A stretch of DNA of 64,000 nt, from contig OX387182.1 in the NCBI GenBank assembly GCA_947561395.2, positions 134,001 to 198,000 on the forward strand, read 5' to 3'. The translations under genes and the position numbers were made by a program. The notes beneath the pieces were generated by a model. The model was given only the letters and a program-made list of their open reading frames with translations, did not search any database and was not told the DNA's origin. Source of the stretch: Buxus sempervirens (lineage: Eukaryota; Streptophyta; Magnoliopsida; Buxales; Buxaceae). Of the stretch, positions 21,540-32,800 are shown one piece after another. Each line of letters begins with the position of its first letter. Positions within the stretch are counted from its first letter, which is position 1.

Positions 21540-23864
21540 TGTAAAACCCCGAATTTTTCCTTAAATAATAAAATAAATTAATAAATAATATTCTTTAGAG
21601 TTATAATTTATGGAAATATTTTATTATTGTAGGGAATGATCTAATTAATGGAGATCCAGAATTAGACGCAGATCTGACCGTTCGATCATGAGATATCATG
21701 GTATGTGTTCTGATTGGGCAGAGTGTATAGGAGAGTTTGCATGTGAGATACATGGGATCAAGAGGTATATATATATCAATTAAATAACTTAAAAACGTAT
21801 TCGTGTATTTTCGCTTGTATTGAATAGCCGCAAGCGACAACCAAGCCGAAGGAGAAGAAGAAGAAGAAGAGGAAGAAGGAAAGGTCTGGTTTTTAGTGCT
21901 CTTCATCATCCAGGGATTACCTCGCGCCTGTAAGAACCCTTGTTTGGAACAAAGGAAGAGAAACCACGCACGAAAGAGGTAGGTGCCATATTTTTCATTC
22001 GTTTTGGTATTTTACGTTTGTTTAATCGTAAGAGCATGTTTTTATATGATCTATTGATGTATTTAGTTTAGTATCAATGTTATATGTATGATAGAATGAG
22101 GTTAAACGAGAAAAATCACGATTTAGAACTGTTTCTGTTCGTTTTTGTATGACCGCCGACCTCGACTGTACTCGGCGATCCTCGGCGCTAGTTAAAAATC
22201 TCCGACCGCTGGAAGACGTACCGTCGGCGTCCTATTTGAACTATTGCCGACCACAGACCGCCGGGGCAATCCTAGGCACTCTGTTCAGATTTTGCAGATT
22301 TTCGTAATTTCAAACCTTGATTCAATTCCAAACTATTTTTAGACAATTTTAATGATTAATTAAGATGTTTTAAGACCAAAATAAATTATCTAATTCCCTG
22401 TTTTACAGAAAAATAAATTAGGAAGATATTTAGGACATTAGTTGCCAAACTTTGAAAGAAATGGAGAAATCTAGTTTTTGGAAAACCTAACTATTATTTG
22501 ATTATCAAAACAACTCTAAATGACACTATAAACCAAAAAACTTTATAAAGAGAATTCAGAACTCAGATGACCGAATATTGAAGTAATTGACAGATTTAAC
22601 CTGTATATGCCGCTAGGCACCAACCCTTATAGAAATATTATATTTTAGGGAATTTTGGAGTCTAGTGGGCATAGCTGGTTATGGATCCATAGTTGTTACT
22701 AGATAGCTGAGGGATATGTCATTTGGGTTGAGTTTCTCTCTTGTGCGACGTGCTTCCTTTGCAAGTTAGTTTGTTTGGGAAGATCCTATGTCTGGAGGGA
22801 CACCCCGATGAGCCGCTGGTGATTCCCTGTACATGTGGATAAGCGACCATCTCCATGTATTGATTCTGGTGCTGCATGCTGGTGGTACATGCCAACTCTG
22901 ATGGGTACGTGTGCAATAAGTCAGTGACTACGGCTCTTGTCTAAGCTGCGCTGCATGGGACTTGAGTATCATTAGTAGCATTGCTCTTAAGCCGCACGGT
23001 GATATAGTGATTGGTTGAGAATCATCTTAAAGGTTTATCTATCTTTGTGAGTCCTACAATGACACTGAAATTACAAACATTTGTTATTATTATTGAATAC
23101 ATGCTGGAGGTATATGATTGAGATACTGATCGGATGTAACTGTTTAGTGCATCTTAGCAAAATATGAATTATGTTATTGATTTTGATATTGGATTCTTAT
23201 ATTAAAACTTGCTGGAATTCATCTCTAGAACTATTTTTCATACTGTTTTGTATTCATGAATGATACGAATGATTATACGAGCCTGATTAGTCGATATTGC
23301 TTAATCGTGCATGAACTGTTACTTTACTTATATTAACTATTTAATCATGCATGTGTTACCTACTGGGATATTCGTACCTCACCCTACTTTTATTTCATTT
23401 TTCAGCTGATACGCAAGAGGGGGATCTTAGTGATTTCCAGGGAGAGGTAGCTGAGTATTCACCGGAGGATTACTTTTATCCGGATCTTGTTTGAGGTGGA
23501 TGATTGATATAAACTTAGTACTTTTGAATAGACCATTATTCATTTGGATTTGATGTACTAGAGAGATGAAAGAGATAGTAACCATTTTATTTTACCAGAC
23601 TTTGATATTAATGATTGATGATTAACTTTAATGTTTAGTTGAGGATTTTAGACTACACTTCCGCACATACTTGTTTCTGCACTCTGATAGTATGATTAAT
23701 TGAATGGATTTTAATTCTTTAGTCTGGTATATTCTTGATATATATTTGATATGGGCCAATAACACCTCGGATTTTAGTTGTTGAACTGAATTCAGGTTGT
23801 TACAGTAACGAACCGGGTTCGGGTCAAGTGCTGGTTTGCACTGACCCGGGTTCGGGGCGTTACA
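21540..23864 (+). mobile_element. Nested solo LTR (family A), 2.3 kb
   Basis: Starts TGTAAAACCCCGAATTTTT and ends GGGTTCGGGGCGTTACA; the two ends are near inverted repeats. Flanks GTACC (21535-21539) and GTACT (23865-23869) match at four of five bases. Inside in order: TATA-like GGTATATATATATC near 21765, a GAA/GAG-rich leader, donor GAG/GTAGGT at 21978/21979, a GC-rich cluster at 22145-22280, then CATGCATG, CTACTGGGATATTCG, CTCACCC and acceptor TTTTTCAG ending at 23405, and a hairpin at 23821-23847. The order matches 5318-10165. No coding region. Confidence 0.75.
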
Positions 23865-24350
23865 GTACTTTAGCTGTATAAGGGGGTGTACCTTAGGTAA
23901 AAACAAGAGGGTACTTTAAGTAAAACAGTGGGGTATCTTTGTTAAAATAAATGGATACATTAGACAATACAAGTGAGGTACCTTACGTATAATTAGGGGG
24001 TACTTTAGGTATTCGAATGGGGTACCTTGGGAAATACTTGGGGTGTACTTTGGACATACAATGGGGGTACCTTGGGTAATACTTGGGGTGTACTTTGGGC
24101 ATATAATGGGGGTACCTTGGGTGATACTTAGGTGTACTTTAGGTATAGAAATGGGGTACCTGGGGTATACTTGAAAGGTTATTTGGATATTCTTGGGGGA
24201 TACTTAAGGTACACTTGAGAGGTACCTTGGGTATTCTTAAGAGTTACTTTAGGTATTCTTAGGGGATAATTTGGGTACACTTGGGAGGTACCTTAAGTAT
24301 ATTCTGAATTTACTTTAGGTATACTTAGACTAATTGAAGAGTACCTTAGC
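23865..24350. repeat. GGTACC-rich minisatellite, right part
   Basis: Continues the array at 21240 with units such as TGGGGTACCTTGGG and ACTTGGGGTGTACTTTGG. Unit spacing and spelling drift along the array. Confidence 0.8.
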
Positions 24351-24600
24351 CAATTGAAATTGAGAAATAACATTAACTAAGCTTACCTTAATAACTTTCA
24401 ATAGAGATCAATTTGATTTTCCCAAAATCCTTAAGCATGATCTATATCCACCTCACCTTCATAACACAAGTACTTAATTAGTCTAATAATCACACTTTAA
24501 GTAATTAAACTTAATAATTAAGGTATAATCCGGGTCGGGGTTTTACACCTGGCCTTAAGGATATGACAGATAAAATACCAAATAGAAAAGTTGCAATATG

Positions 24601-24656
24601 GTCACCAAAAATCATCACGAATTGTATGTAATTTGTGATGATTTCTTGGGGTCATC
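24601..24656. repeat. Hairpin-forming repeat fragment
   Basis: GTCACCAAAAATCATCACGA and its near complement ending TGATGATTTCTTGGGGTCAT form a stem around GTATGT. It looks like the tip of a palindromic MITE; not classified. Confidence 0.45.
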
Positions 24657-24737
24657 AAGCAAGGTCATCTATTGTGTATATATGTTCAACCAATCAGAAT
24701 CTACCGGTGGAAAATCATCTGATAAGAATGACTAAAG

Positions 24738-25948
24738 GTGGCGTTTGGTGGGCATTATAGAATCTGAATTCAGATTCTAATCCTATATTCTATAACCCCG
24801 ATTATATTGCCTCAATTTTAGAATCTAAAATCCTATTTAGATGAGTTGGATTATGAACTCAGATTTTTAAACTAGAATTTGTAATCTTGTTTTGTTGACA
24901 TTGGTTATTGAGATTAAATTTGGAGTTTTTGTATCAAAAATTGCATAAAAATAATATAATGTATATAGAAAAATTAAAGTCTTATTTAAAATCATATATA
25001 TCATTACATAATATGTATATTTTTTATATAATATATAAATTTATGTATAATATAATAATATTATTTATACTTTTTACATAAATTTATAATATAATAACAC
25101 CATTATTATTTTAATAATATTATAATAATATATAATAGTTATAATAGTAATAATAGTATTGTAATTTATGATATAATATTATAATATAATATATATTATA
25201 ATATAAACTATATTATAATTTATTTTAATATATAATTTTATAATAATATAATTTATGTTTATTATATATAATATTATAATAAATTTATTGTAATATTAAA
25301 TTTAATAAAATTTAATATATTATAATATTAGATTTGCTCAATATATTAATATGTTAATATTAATATAATATAAAAAATGAATATTATAATATTAAATATA
25401 TTACAATATATTATAATATACTAAATTTATTATGATATTTAAACATAATATTATTATATTTTATATGTATATTATTATGATGTAATAATATGTTTATTAT
25501 AATAATACTATAATATAATTTATGTTTATTATCACATAAATTCTAATATAAATTATATTATAATTTTTAATATAATATAATTGATATATATAATATAATA
25601 ATATATAATATTATAGTAATAATGATATTTATACTAATAATATTTATATTACGTGTAATATAATATAATATTTATTATCAATTATATATTATATAATATA
25701 ATATATTATATTATAATACTTATAATGTTATTATTTATTATAATATATTATACATAATCTCTAAAATCATAGATTTTGGAAATATAAGCACCAATGTCTA
25801 TAATCCCTATAATCACCAAAAAAGTAGATTTAGATTATGCACTTGATTAAACAATCAAATAATAGAATCAGGCCTTAAAATCCCAACCAAACACATTTTT
25901 TGGATTATGGAATTGAATCCAGATTCTATAATGCCCACCAACCGCCAC
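24738..25948. mobile_element. Non-autonomous TIR element with extremely AT-rich core
   Basis: Left end GTGGCGTTTGGTGGGCATTA and the reverse complement of the right end, GTGGCGGTTGGTGGGCATTA, form terminal inverted repeats that extend through TAGAATCTG. The 1.2 kb interior (24960-25760) is almost only A and T with ATAATAT stems. No target duplication is convincing, so the superfamily stays open. Confidence 0.7.
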
Positions 25949-26089
25949 TCAGACGTATGCGATTTTACTCCAAATTAACGAATTAACATCTTCTAACATT
26001 TCTCTTACAAGGTTATTACAACTGTACTAACCACGATAAATTGGTGATACGTTGCCTATATGTTACGAGATAAAGAGTTATCTCACTGA

Positions 26090-26678
26090 TATATAGCTGT
26101 TATTTTGCAGCCGTTGAACCCATCCAATTTCTCAGTGAGATGTTCTCTCTCTCTTCTTCGCCCTTTTACTCCCGCAGTATAGGGTTTCGGTTCCGTGTTT
26201 CCTCACCTAAGCAATCGAAGCAGGAAAATAGACCAAAACCTTGCTCTTTATCTGCAGGTTGCTTCTATTTCCTTTAAACCCTTATCTTAGTTGGTTCCTT
26301 ATTGTATTCACCTCCTCGCCGAATCATCTCTCTCTCTAACATAGGTGGATTCTCCGCTGAAAATTTGTCGTTTTTATAGCTCCAGTCGTAGAGAAATGGA
26401 TAGTTTTCCGTTCGAGATTATAACTTCGTGTTTCACGGTTTTCAACTCTGTAGAATTGGTAAAGATATTTGTTGTTCTTATCATTTTATTTTTGTTTGTA
26501 ATTTGTGAAACTATATGCATCTGACTGTGTCCTTTCTCCCATCTCTCTTCTTGTTTTTGCAAACTTTGGCGGGATATTGGTGTAGGACTCGATCTTTATT
26601 GAGTAAGGCTTTCATCTGAGGTTGCAGAAGATCGTGTTTTATATCTATGGTGTAGTTGAAAGAATAGGGTGAAGAGCA
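26090..26678 (+). promoter_or_regulatory. DEK1: Promoter and 5' untranslated region of DEK1
   Basis: A TATA-like GATATATAG near 26090, a CT-rich patch (TTCTCTCTCTCTTCTTCG) at about 26140-26160 and a run of sequence without ATG-led frames of note fit a plant core promoter and leader. A leader intron is possible: TCTGCAG/GTTGCT near 26257 could splice to TTGGTGTAG/GACTC near 26586. The transcription start is not determined. Confidence 0.45.
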
Positions 26679-26803
26679 ATGGAAGGGGACGAGCGTCGGG
26701 TTATGCTGGCCTGCGTTGTTTCGGGGACGCTTTTCTCCATTTTGAGTTCGCTTTCGTTTTCTATACTCTGGGCTGTAAATTGGAGGCCCTGGCGGATTTA
26801 CAG
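26679..26803 (+). CDS. DEK1: DEK1 exon 1 (coding part)
   Basis: Residues 1-41 plus two bases. The ATG is chosen because MEGDER is the conserved DEK1 start and GCAATGG is a good plant context. It holds the first membrane span (about residues 10-32) and the conserved NWRPWR. Donor ACAG/GTAAGC. Confidence 0.96.
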
Positions 26804-29800
26804 GTAAGCCTTCCCATTTTGTTTTCCATTGTTTTTAAGTTCTGGTTCGTATTCTCCTCTGGATTACGCAATGGTTCGATGTGTGATATATTATGGTTCG
26901 CGCTTGGATCGGTAATTTTTAACGTGTTATGGTTTTTTTTTTTTATTACTCAGTCCTTTTTTGTCTATTGCTTCTGATTTTTTTTATTTTTTGTTTTTTG
27001 CATTTAATGTTGCCAAACATAAAATTTTTGAATTGTTAATGCGCAATTAATAGACAAAATCCATACTAGTTAATTGGATCACAGTTCATGGATAGATTTT
27101 ATGCCCTGCTTGATTTGCCTGTTCTGTATTATTGCGCCATAGTAGCTCACTGGTAAATCAGCATCCAAAAGTAGATTTTTTTTCCCCAATTAATATACGT
27201 GTAAAGAGATTTCCATATATGTACAAATTGTTACGTATGTAAAGAGATTTCTGTACGTGTACAAATTGTTACGTGTGTTATTGTCACATTGATGGTGTGC
27301 AAAGGATGTTAAACATGGAATAACTTTGACTTCCCAGTTTTGTATGATGTATTCAACTAATAACAAGTCAACCGAATCATTTCTTCCAGTTATCAAAATG
27401 TTTTTTGTTAACATTGTTAACCTATTATCTAGAAGATAGACACGAAGCACATATTTGCCACATAAGGATAATTAATTGAATGGGCACATAGCCAAAAAGC
27501 TGATATGGGTGGATTAGCTATATTGAAACCTTCTTTTAATCTTTTGATTGTCAGAAAAGAATTAAAATGAAATAGAGGAAAAGCTAGGATTGCCAAAAAA
27601 AACTTGATTGTTTTTTTTTTCTTAATGAATGGTCACTTATTTGTCTTTCCTTTTATATCTATGGCCAGGGTGATCCATGTTTTATTCCTCATTTGCAACA
27701 ATGTGTTTTAGTGCTCGATGTTTTATTTGTGGATCTTTTGTTCTAAGATATTATGATAGGTTGTGTGAGTCACATCCATGGAAGAACGGGATCAATTTTT
27801 CTTTGCATAAATCACTGAACAATCAATCAATAACAAAATGCCTTATCCCATGTAGCTAGGGTTGGAAACATGGATCTTGTTTGTCTGACATAGTTTGTCA
27901 AAAATCATATTCTTAGTTAGATTGTAGGGATTTAAATTCTTTTTCATTGACTCAATGCATGCACTTTTTGGATTGTACTCCTCTTTCTTGGATCTTCCAA
28001 TGAGTACCCTTCCATTCCTTCTCAAGGTTGCTTTTGTAAGTCTTTGCTTTGCATGATCAAACCATCTTAACTTGCTTTTCTTTTGAACATGTTCATTCTC
28101 TTGCTTATCTTTTCTATTATTTTTTATATCCATCTCAAAATTTGCATCCAGTAATGCTCATCCTATGCATATTCATATGCCGCATTGTCCTTGTATCTCT
28201 TAATATGTATTACCACTTGTAACTTTATAGATGCTCCCTAGTTTACGATTTATTTTAATAGATTGTGCAACTCAAAAGAAAAAAACCTATAACTTATTAG
28301 CTTACCACTTACAAAAATGAAAAAAAATGTGGGTGGGGTGTCACAGATGTTTTCTGGAAACATATATTGTTATATTCCTCCCATTATTTTCTGAGTCTCT
28401 CAGAAAAGAAAAAGGAAAAAAGACGATTCAGAGTCCTTTCTTCCTTGTGCGTGTGTGATTTGTTTTTTTGGTTTTGGGGGGGGGGGGGGGGGGTGCTAAA
28501 GTTTTGCTTCGACGTGTAAACGTTTCTGACAAAGATGATTGAAAACTGTCCAAATCCCATCTAGAGTATCCTCAATCTGTCAGATTGTTTGGTTTGGCAA
28601 ATATTATCATTCCATTTGGTGGAAGTTACATGTCTCACCAAATAATTAAACATAGATATAGGGATCAAAATACCTTTCACCTAAGCAATTGAATAACTAT
28701 TACCACTTTAATAACTAAGCATGATGATTCTTTAGGGCCAAAACCAATCTAAGCTTACAGTTCTTCAAGGAGTTGGACAAAAAAATGACTTGCAGATCTT
28801 TTTTTCTTCCTACCTTTTTTCATAATTCTGGTTCACTTTTCATCTCTCTCCTCTCTCCCCTCCCCCCTTATGATCTCTTATTAGAAGTTAAAAGTGAGTT
28901 GATTTCTTGGATGCATTAGAGGAGGAACCATTGCGGCCTTGGCACAATGGTGAGGTTGCTCTATTGCCTAAAGGTCGTGGGTTCGAGTCATAGGAAATAG
29001 CCTCTTTGCTTGCGGGTGTAAGTCTGCATGCATCTAACCCTCCCCAAACCCCATGCAGTGGCAGGAGCATTGTGCACTGGGCTAGCTCTTATTATAGGAG
29101 GAATCATGGTGGGCCATGGATTCTTGCATGGTAGATAATTGGGTAGTCCTTCCTTTTTCAATCATTATTTCAGGAATTTTTTTTTTCAGATGCCAAGTTT
29201 GAACCCTGAAAACAAACATCACTTTGTGAAATGTATTCTCATGTCTTTTTTAGCTTAAAGAAGAACGCTGAAACTATTAGTAAAAATGACAGCCTATTCA
29301 TTGTTTGATAAGTAATGAACTTTATAAGAAATAGGTTTCCATAAAAAAAAATTGTTACATCTTTCAAGAAAAGGTTTCAATGACAAATTACAATGTAGCT
29401 TAAACAAATTGAAAGAAGAATGAGTAATTGTAGCATTATGGGGATGCATGAAGAGGAGAAGGGAGCAAAGTGCCTATGCAGAAGGCAAAATGAGAAGAAA
29501 AGAGAGGCTATCTGCACATCTCTGCAAAGTGATTCCCTAGAATTCACTTGTACAAATCACTTGTATGGCATCTTAAACAATCCGGATTCAAGATGGCCTG
29601 AGAAGAATGATTCTCCTATGGTGCTTTTCTTAGCATGTTCATCAGCTAGAACATTGGGCAATCTAAGCACTCAAGAGAATGAAATGTTCATACTAGAAAA
29701 CAAAGATCAAACCAATATGATACAATGAATAAGCCACCAAGAGCAAACTATAAAACTCAAAAACCATGATATAGCTGTCAAAGAGTCTCTATTCACTATC

Positions 29801-32800
29801 AGCTCTTCCATCCATCTAGTTCTTGCTCCCTAAATGTAGATCATGGGGTTTTTTTTTTTTTTTTTGGGATCAGTAATCAAGTGACACATATTTATTATAA
29901 GTTAACTAAGTAGCATGTCTTGTACGTACACAGCTTGTGTACCTATGATTACAATGCTGAGAAGCAAGACTTATATCCCAGCAAAGACTAGGCTTTACAA
30001 ACCTTCCCTTCCCTAATCTGGAAATCTATCACATAGCAGAAAATCTTGTAACAGGACATTAACCATCATATTTTGTACTGATATCCAGTTATACATCAAC
30101 CGCAGGATTTTTTCTCTAGATATGCCGAGTTTCTCTTTATATCCCTGAAGATTCTATGGTTTCTTTCTCCCCAAATCACCTAGGAGACGGTGGTGGGGGC
30201 TATATTCCACATTATATTCTTGCAAGATTTCCCTTTCTTCAACCCCCATGACTGTATAACCTTTCCAAACTTCTATTCGTGTACACAAGGTGTTTCGAAT
30301 CTTCCATTGATCCTGTTCCATAGGCTGCTTGCTTCCTTGCAATGAACCAGTAGGCGCTTTACCGATTCTTCGTCTCCTTTGCACATTATACGTCTATTTG
30401 GTAGCTGCCACCCTCTATTTTTCAAGTGGTTCACTGTTAGAATCTTGTCCAGCATTGCAGCCCGCATGAAAATGCCACCTTGCTTGGCACGAATTTTCCC
30501 AAGATCAGCTTGCTCTCCTAGAACCTCAAAGCTTCAAATGCTGACTTCACCGAGAAGAAGCCAGATTTCCCTTTTATCCACAGTCGACCATCCTCCACTT
30601 GATCCAGTTGTATGCTATAGACCTCCTGCAGCAGCTCTCTCCACTTGATCTACGTTTCTTTAAATGTAGATCATGGAGTTCTGCTTTCAAAATGTCCTTT
30701 ACATTCAGTTCCGTTGCTATTGACCTTAAATGAACTTCAAACAAGATGTCTATGTTGCATGAATGTATTTGTATATGTAGGCATATTATTTTCATATACA
30801 TGGATGTACATAAACACACACACATACATCCACATATGTAATACAGATGTATTTATGTGTCTCTGTGTGTGTGAGAGTGTGTATGTGTGTATGTACAACA
30901 AGGAGTTGTTCTAATCAAGTCATTTAGTGTCACTATGATGCTTGACTAATGTTTTATTTATCTTATTCCTGGATATTCAGTTGGATCTTTGCTCGAAAGT
31001 GGCCGCACATCTTACAAGGACCTCACTTAGGTGTAGTATGTGGTTTTCTGTCTCTATTGGCATGGATGGTTGTCCTTTCTCCAATTGCAGTGCTTATTAT
31101 TTGGGGAACCTGGTTGATCACAATTTTGAGTCGAGATATAATTGGACTGGCTGTAATAATGGCTGGCACTGCGCTGTTATTGGCATTCTATTCTATCATG
31201 CTTTGGTGGAGAACGCAATGGCAGAGCTCAAGTATGTACTACCTTGCGATATTTATAGCATAAAGATCTCGTATTTTTTTATTCTCCAATTTTTGGGAAG
31301 TCTATTGTGGTTGTTTTGTAATGAACTATATTTTGATTCATGCATTTGGATTATAGTCGGAGGATCTATTAAATTTTTTTATATCATGCTCCATATATTT
31401 TTTTATCAGGACTTGTGGGGAAAAAAAAGGAATGGGAGAATCCTTGATGGGGCTGATAGGTCAACTCAATTTGTTTGGTACCTGTTCAAGGTTTTTTTTT
31501 TTTTTGGTTTTTGTTTTTGACAGGTAATTGAGAGATTCATTAAGATAGAAACAAGGAAATCTGTAGAAAATACAGATGAGTGATGTGCATGAAATTGTCT
31601 AGCATCCCCACCAAGGGCAAACCAAAAAAAAAGAAAAAAAAGAGCAAATATGCAAAGAAAAAAGACCCCTTCTTTGAGATCTGAGAAGGTGTGACAGATT
31701 AGGAAGTCTTCTAGGAAGACACTAGAGAGCTCTGGAAAGCACCGAAGACCAACAGAAAATGAGATGAATAATCCTCTGATACAAACCGTCCTCCTTAAAC
31801 TCCTTTCCTCTAAAGATTCTGCGTTTCCTTTCTCCCCAGAGTATCCACATTACGGCTGCTGGGCATATGTTCCAAATCAGGTTTCTCTTACCTTTGTTTG
31901 TCCTCCATTTCCATGCCATGAGAGCTTGATGGACAGAAGAAGGTTGAGCCCATTGTATGCCAAGTTTCTTAATAATCAAGTTCCATAGATTGATGGCCAA
32001 TTTACAATTAGTTTGGTACCTGTTGGGAATGATTTGATTGGTTGGTTCTTTTTTCCTTTCATCCCCCACCCACCACACGACACCTTCCCCCTTCCTTCCA
32101 GCGTCAGATTGGGTTTCTGTTATTGCAGGAGAAGGTTGAGCAACTTCTGGTACCGTTTGGTAACGCTTTTCAGAAGTGCTTTTTTGCTTTTGAAAGCAAA
32201 AAATTGCTTTCGAAAGTAAAAGTGCTGTTTGGTTATGCACACATGAAGCAATTTACAAGAAGCAAAAAAGCAATTTCATTGCTTTTCAAAAAAAGCATAC
32301 AAATGTTGCTTCTCACTTTAACCATAAATTTGCTTTCTTGCTTCTAAAACCCTCGACACAAAATTTAGATTGGGAAAAAATTGACCCCTCATGTCCAATC
32401 CAACCCGAACAAACGGGTTCGGGTTGATCCGTGTAATAGTTGGGTGGGCTTCGGTTAGGGATTTAGTAACCCATTCGTATTCGGCTCAACTCGAATCTAG
32501 CCCTATAATGATCTGTTTAACCTGATAATGACCTTTTTCACACGATAATAACCCGTTTAACTTGATAATGACCCACTTAACCGACGATAATGACCTGTTT
32601 CACACGATAATAACCCGTTTAACCTGATAATGACCCACTTAATCCGATAATGACCCGTTTAACACAATAATGGCCCGTTTAACACAATAATGGTCTGTTT
32701 AACCTGATAATGACTCGTTTAACCCGATAATGACCCGTTTAACCCAATAATGATTTGTTTAACTCAATAATGGCCTGTTTAACTCAATAATGACCCGTTT

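Larger units (their letters stand above)
18297..24547 (-). mobile_element. Very large solo LTR (family A-like) holding a nested solo LTR
   Basis: Plus-strand ends are TGTAGCACCCCAGATC and CGGGTCGGGGTTTTACA; the first 11 bases of each strand match well. Flanks CCCGG (18292-18296) and CCTGG (24548-24552) agree at four of five bases. Without the insert at 21540-23864 it is about 3.9 kb. On the minus strand a TATA box GCATATAAAAGG lies near 21170 and an acceptor TTTTCAG ends near 18747, preceded by CATGCATG and TACTGGGA, exactly as in the other copies. It includes the direct repeats 19111-19514 and 20067-20327 and the GGTACC minisatellite. No coding region and no partner LTR. Confidence 0.65.
26804..30980 (+). 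other. DEK1: DEK1 intron 1 (4.2 kb)
   Basis: Contains an RTE-type LINE scrap (27840-28140), an Au SINE (28932-29095) and a minus-strand L1 insertion (29851-30660). Also an 18-base G run near 28478 and a CA/TG-rich stretch near 30810-30895. Stretches 26810-27830 and 28150-28910 hold nothing else I recognise. Confidence 0.85.

Noticed and set aside
21240-24350. CRISPR-like array
   Set aside because: Repeats are degenerate, spacers are not unique, and this is plant nuclear DNA; the gap is a nested solo LTR.
28478-28495. Long G run (and C run near 8316) as G-quadruplex elements
   Set aside because: Single homopolymers in intron or LTR; they may be assembly-prone and have no supporting context.
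28900-29060. tRNA gene
   Set aside because: A and B boxes are present but the rest is an Au SINE body and no cloverleaf can be completed.
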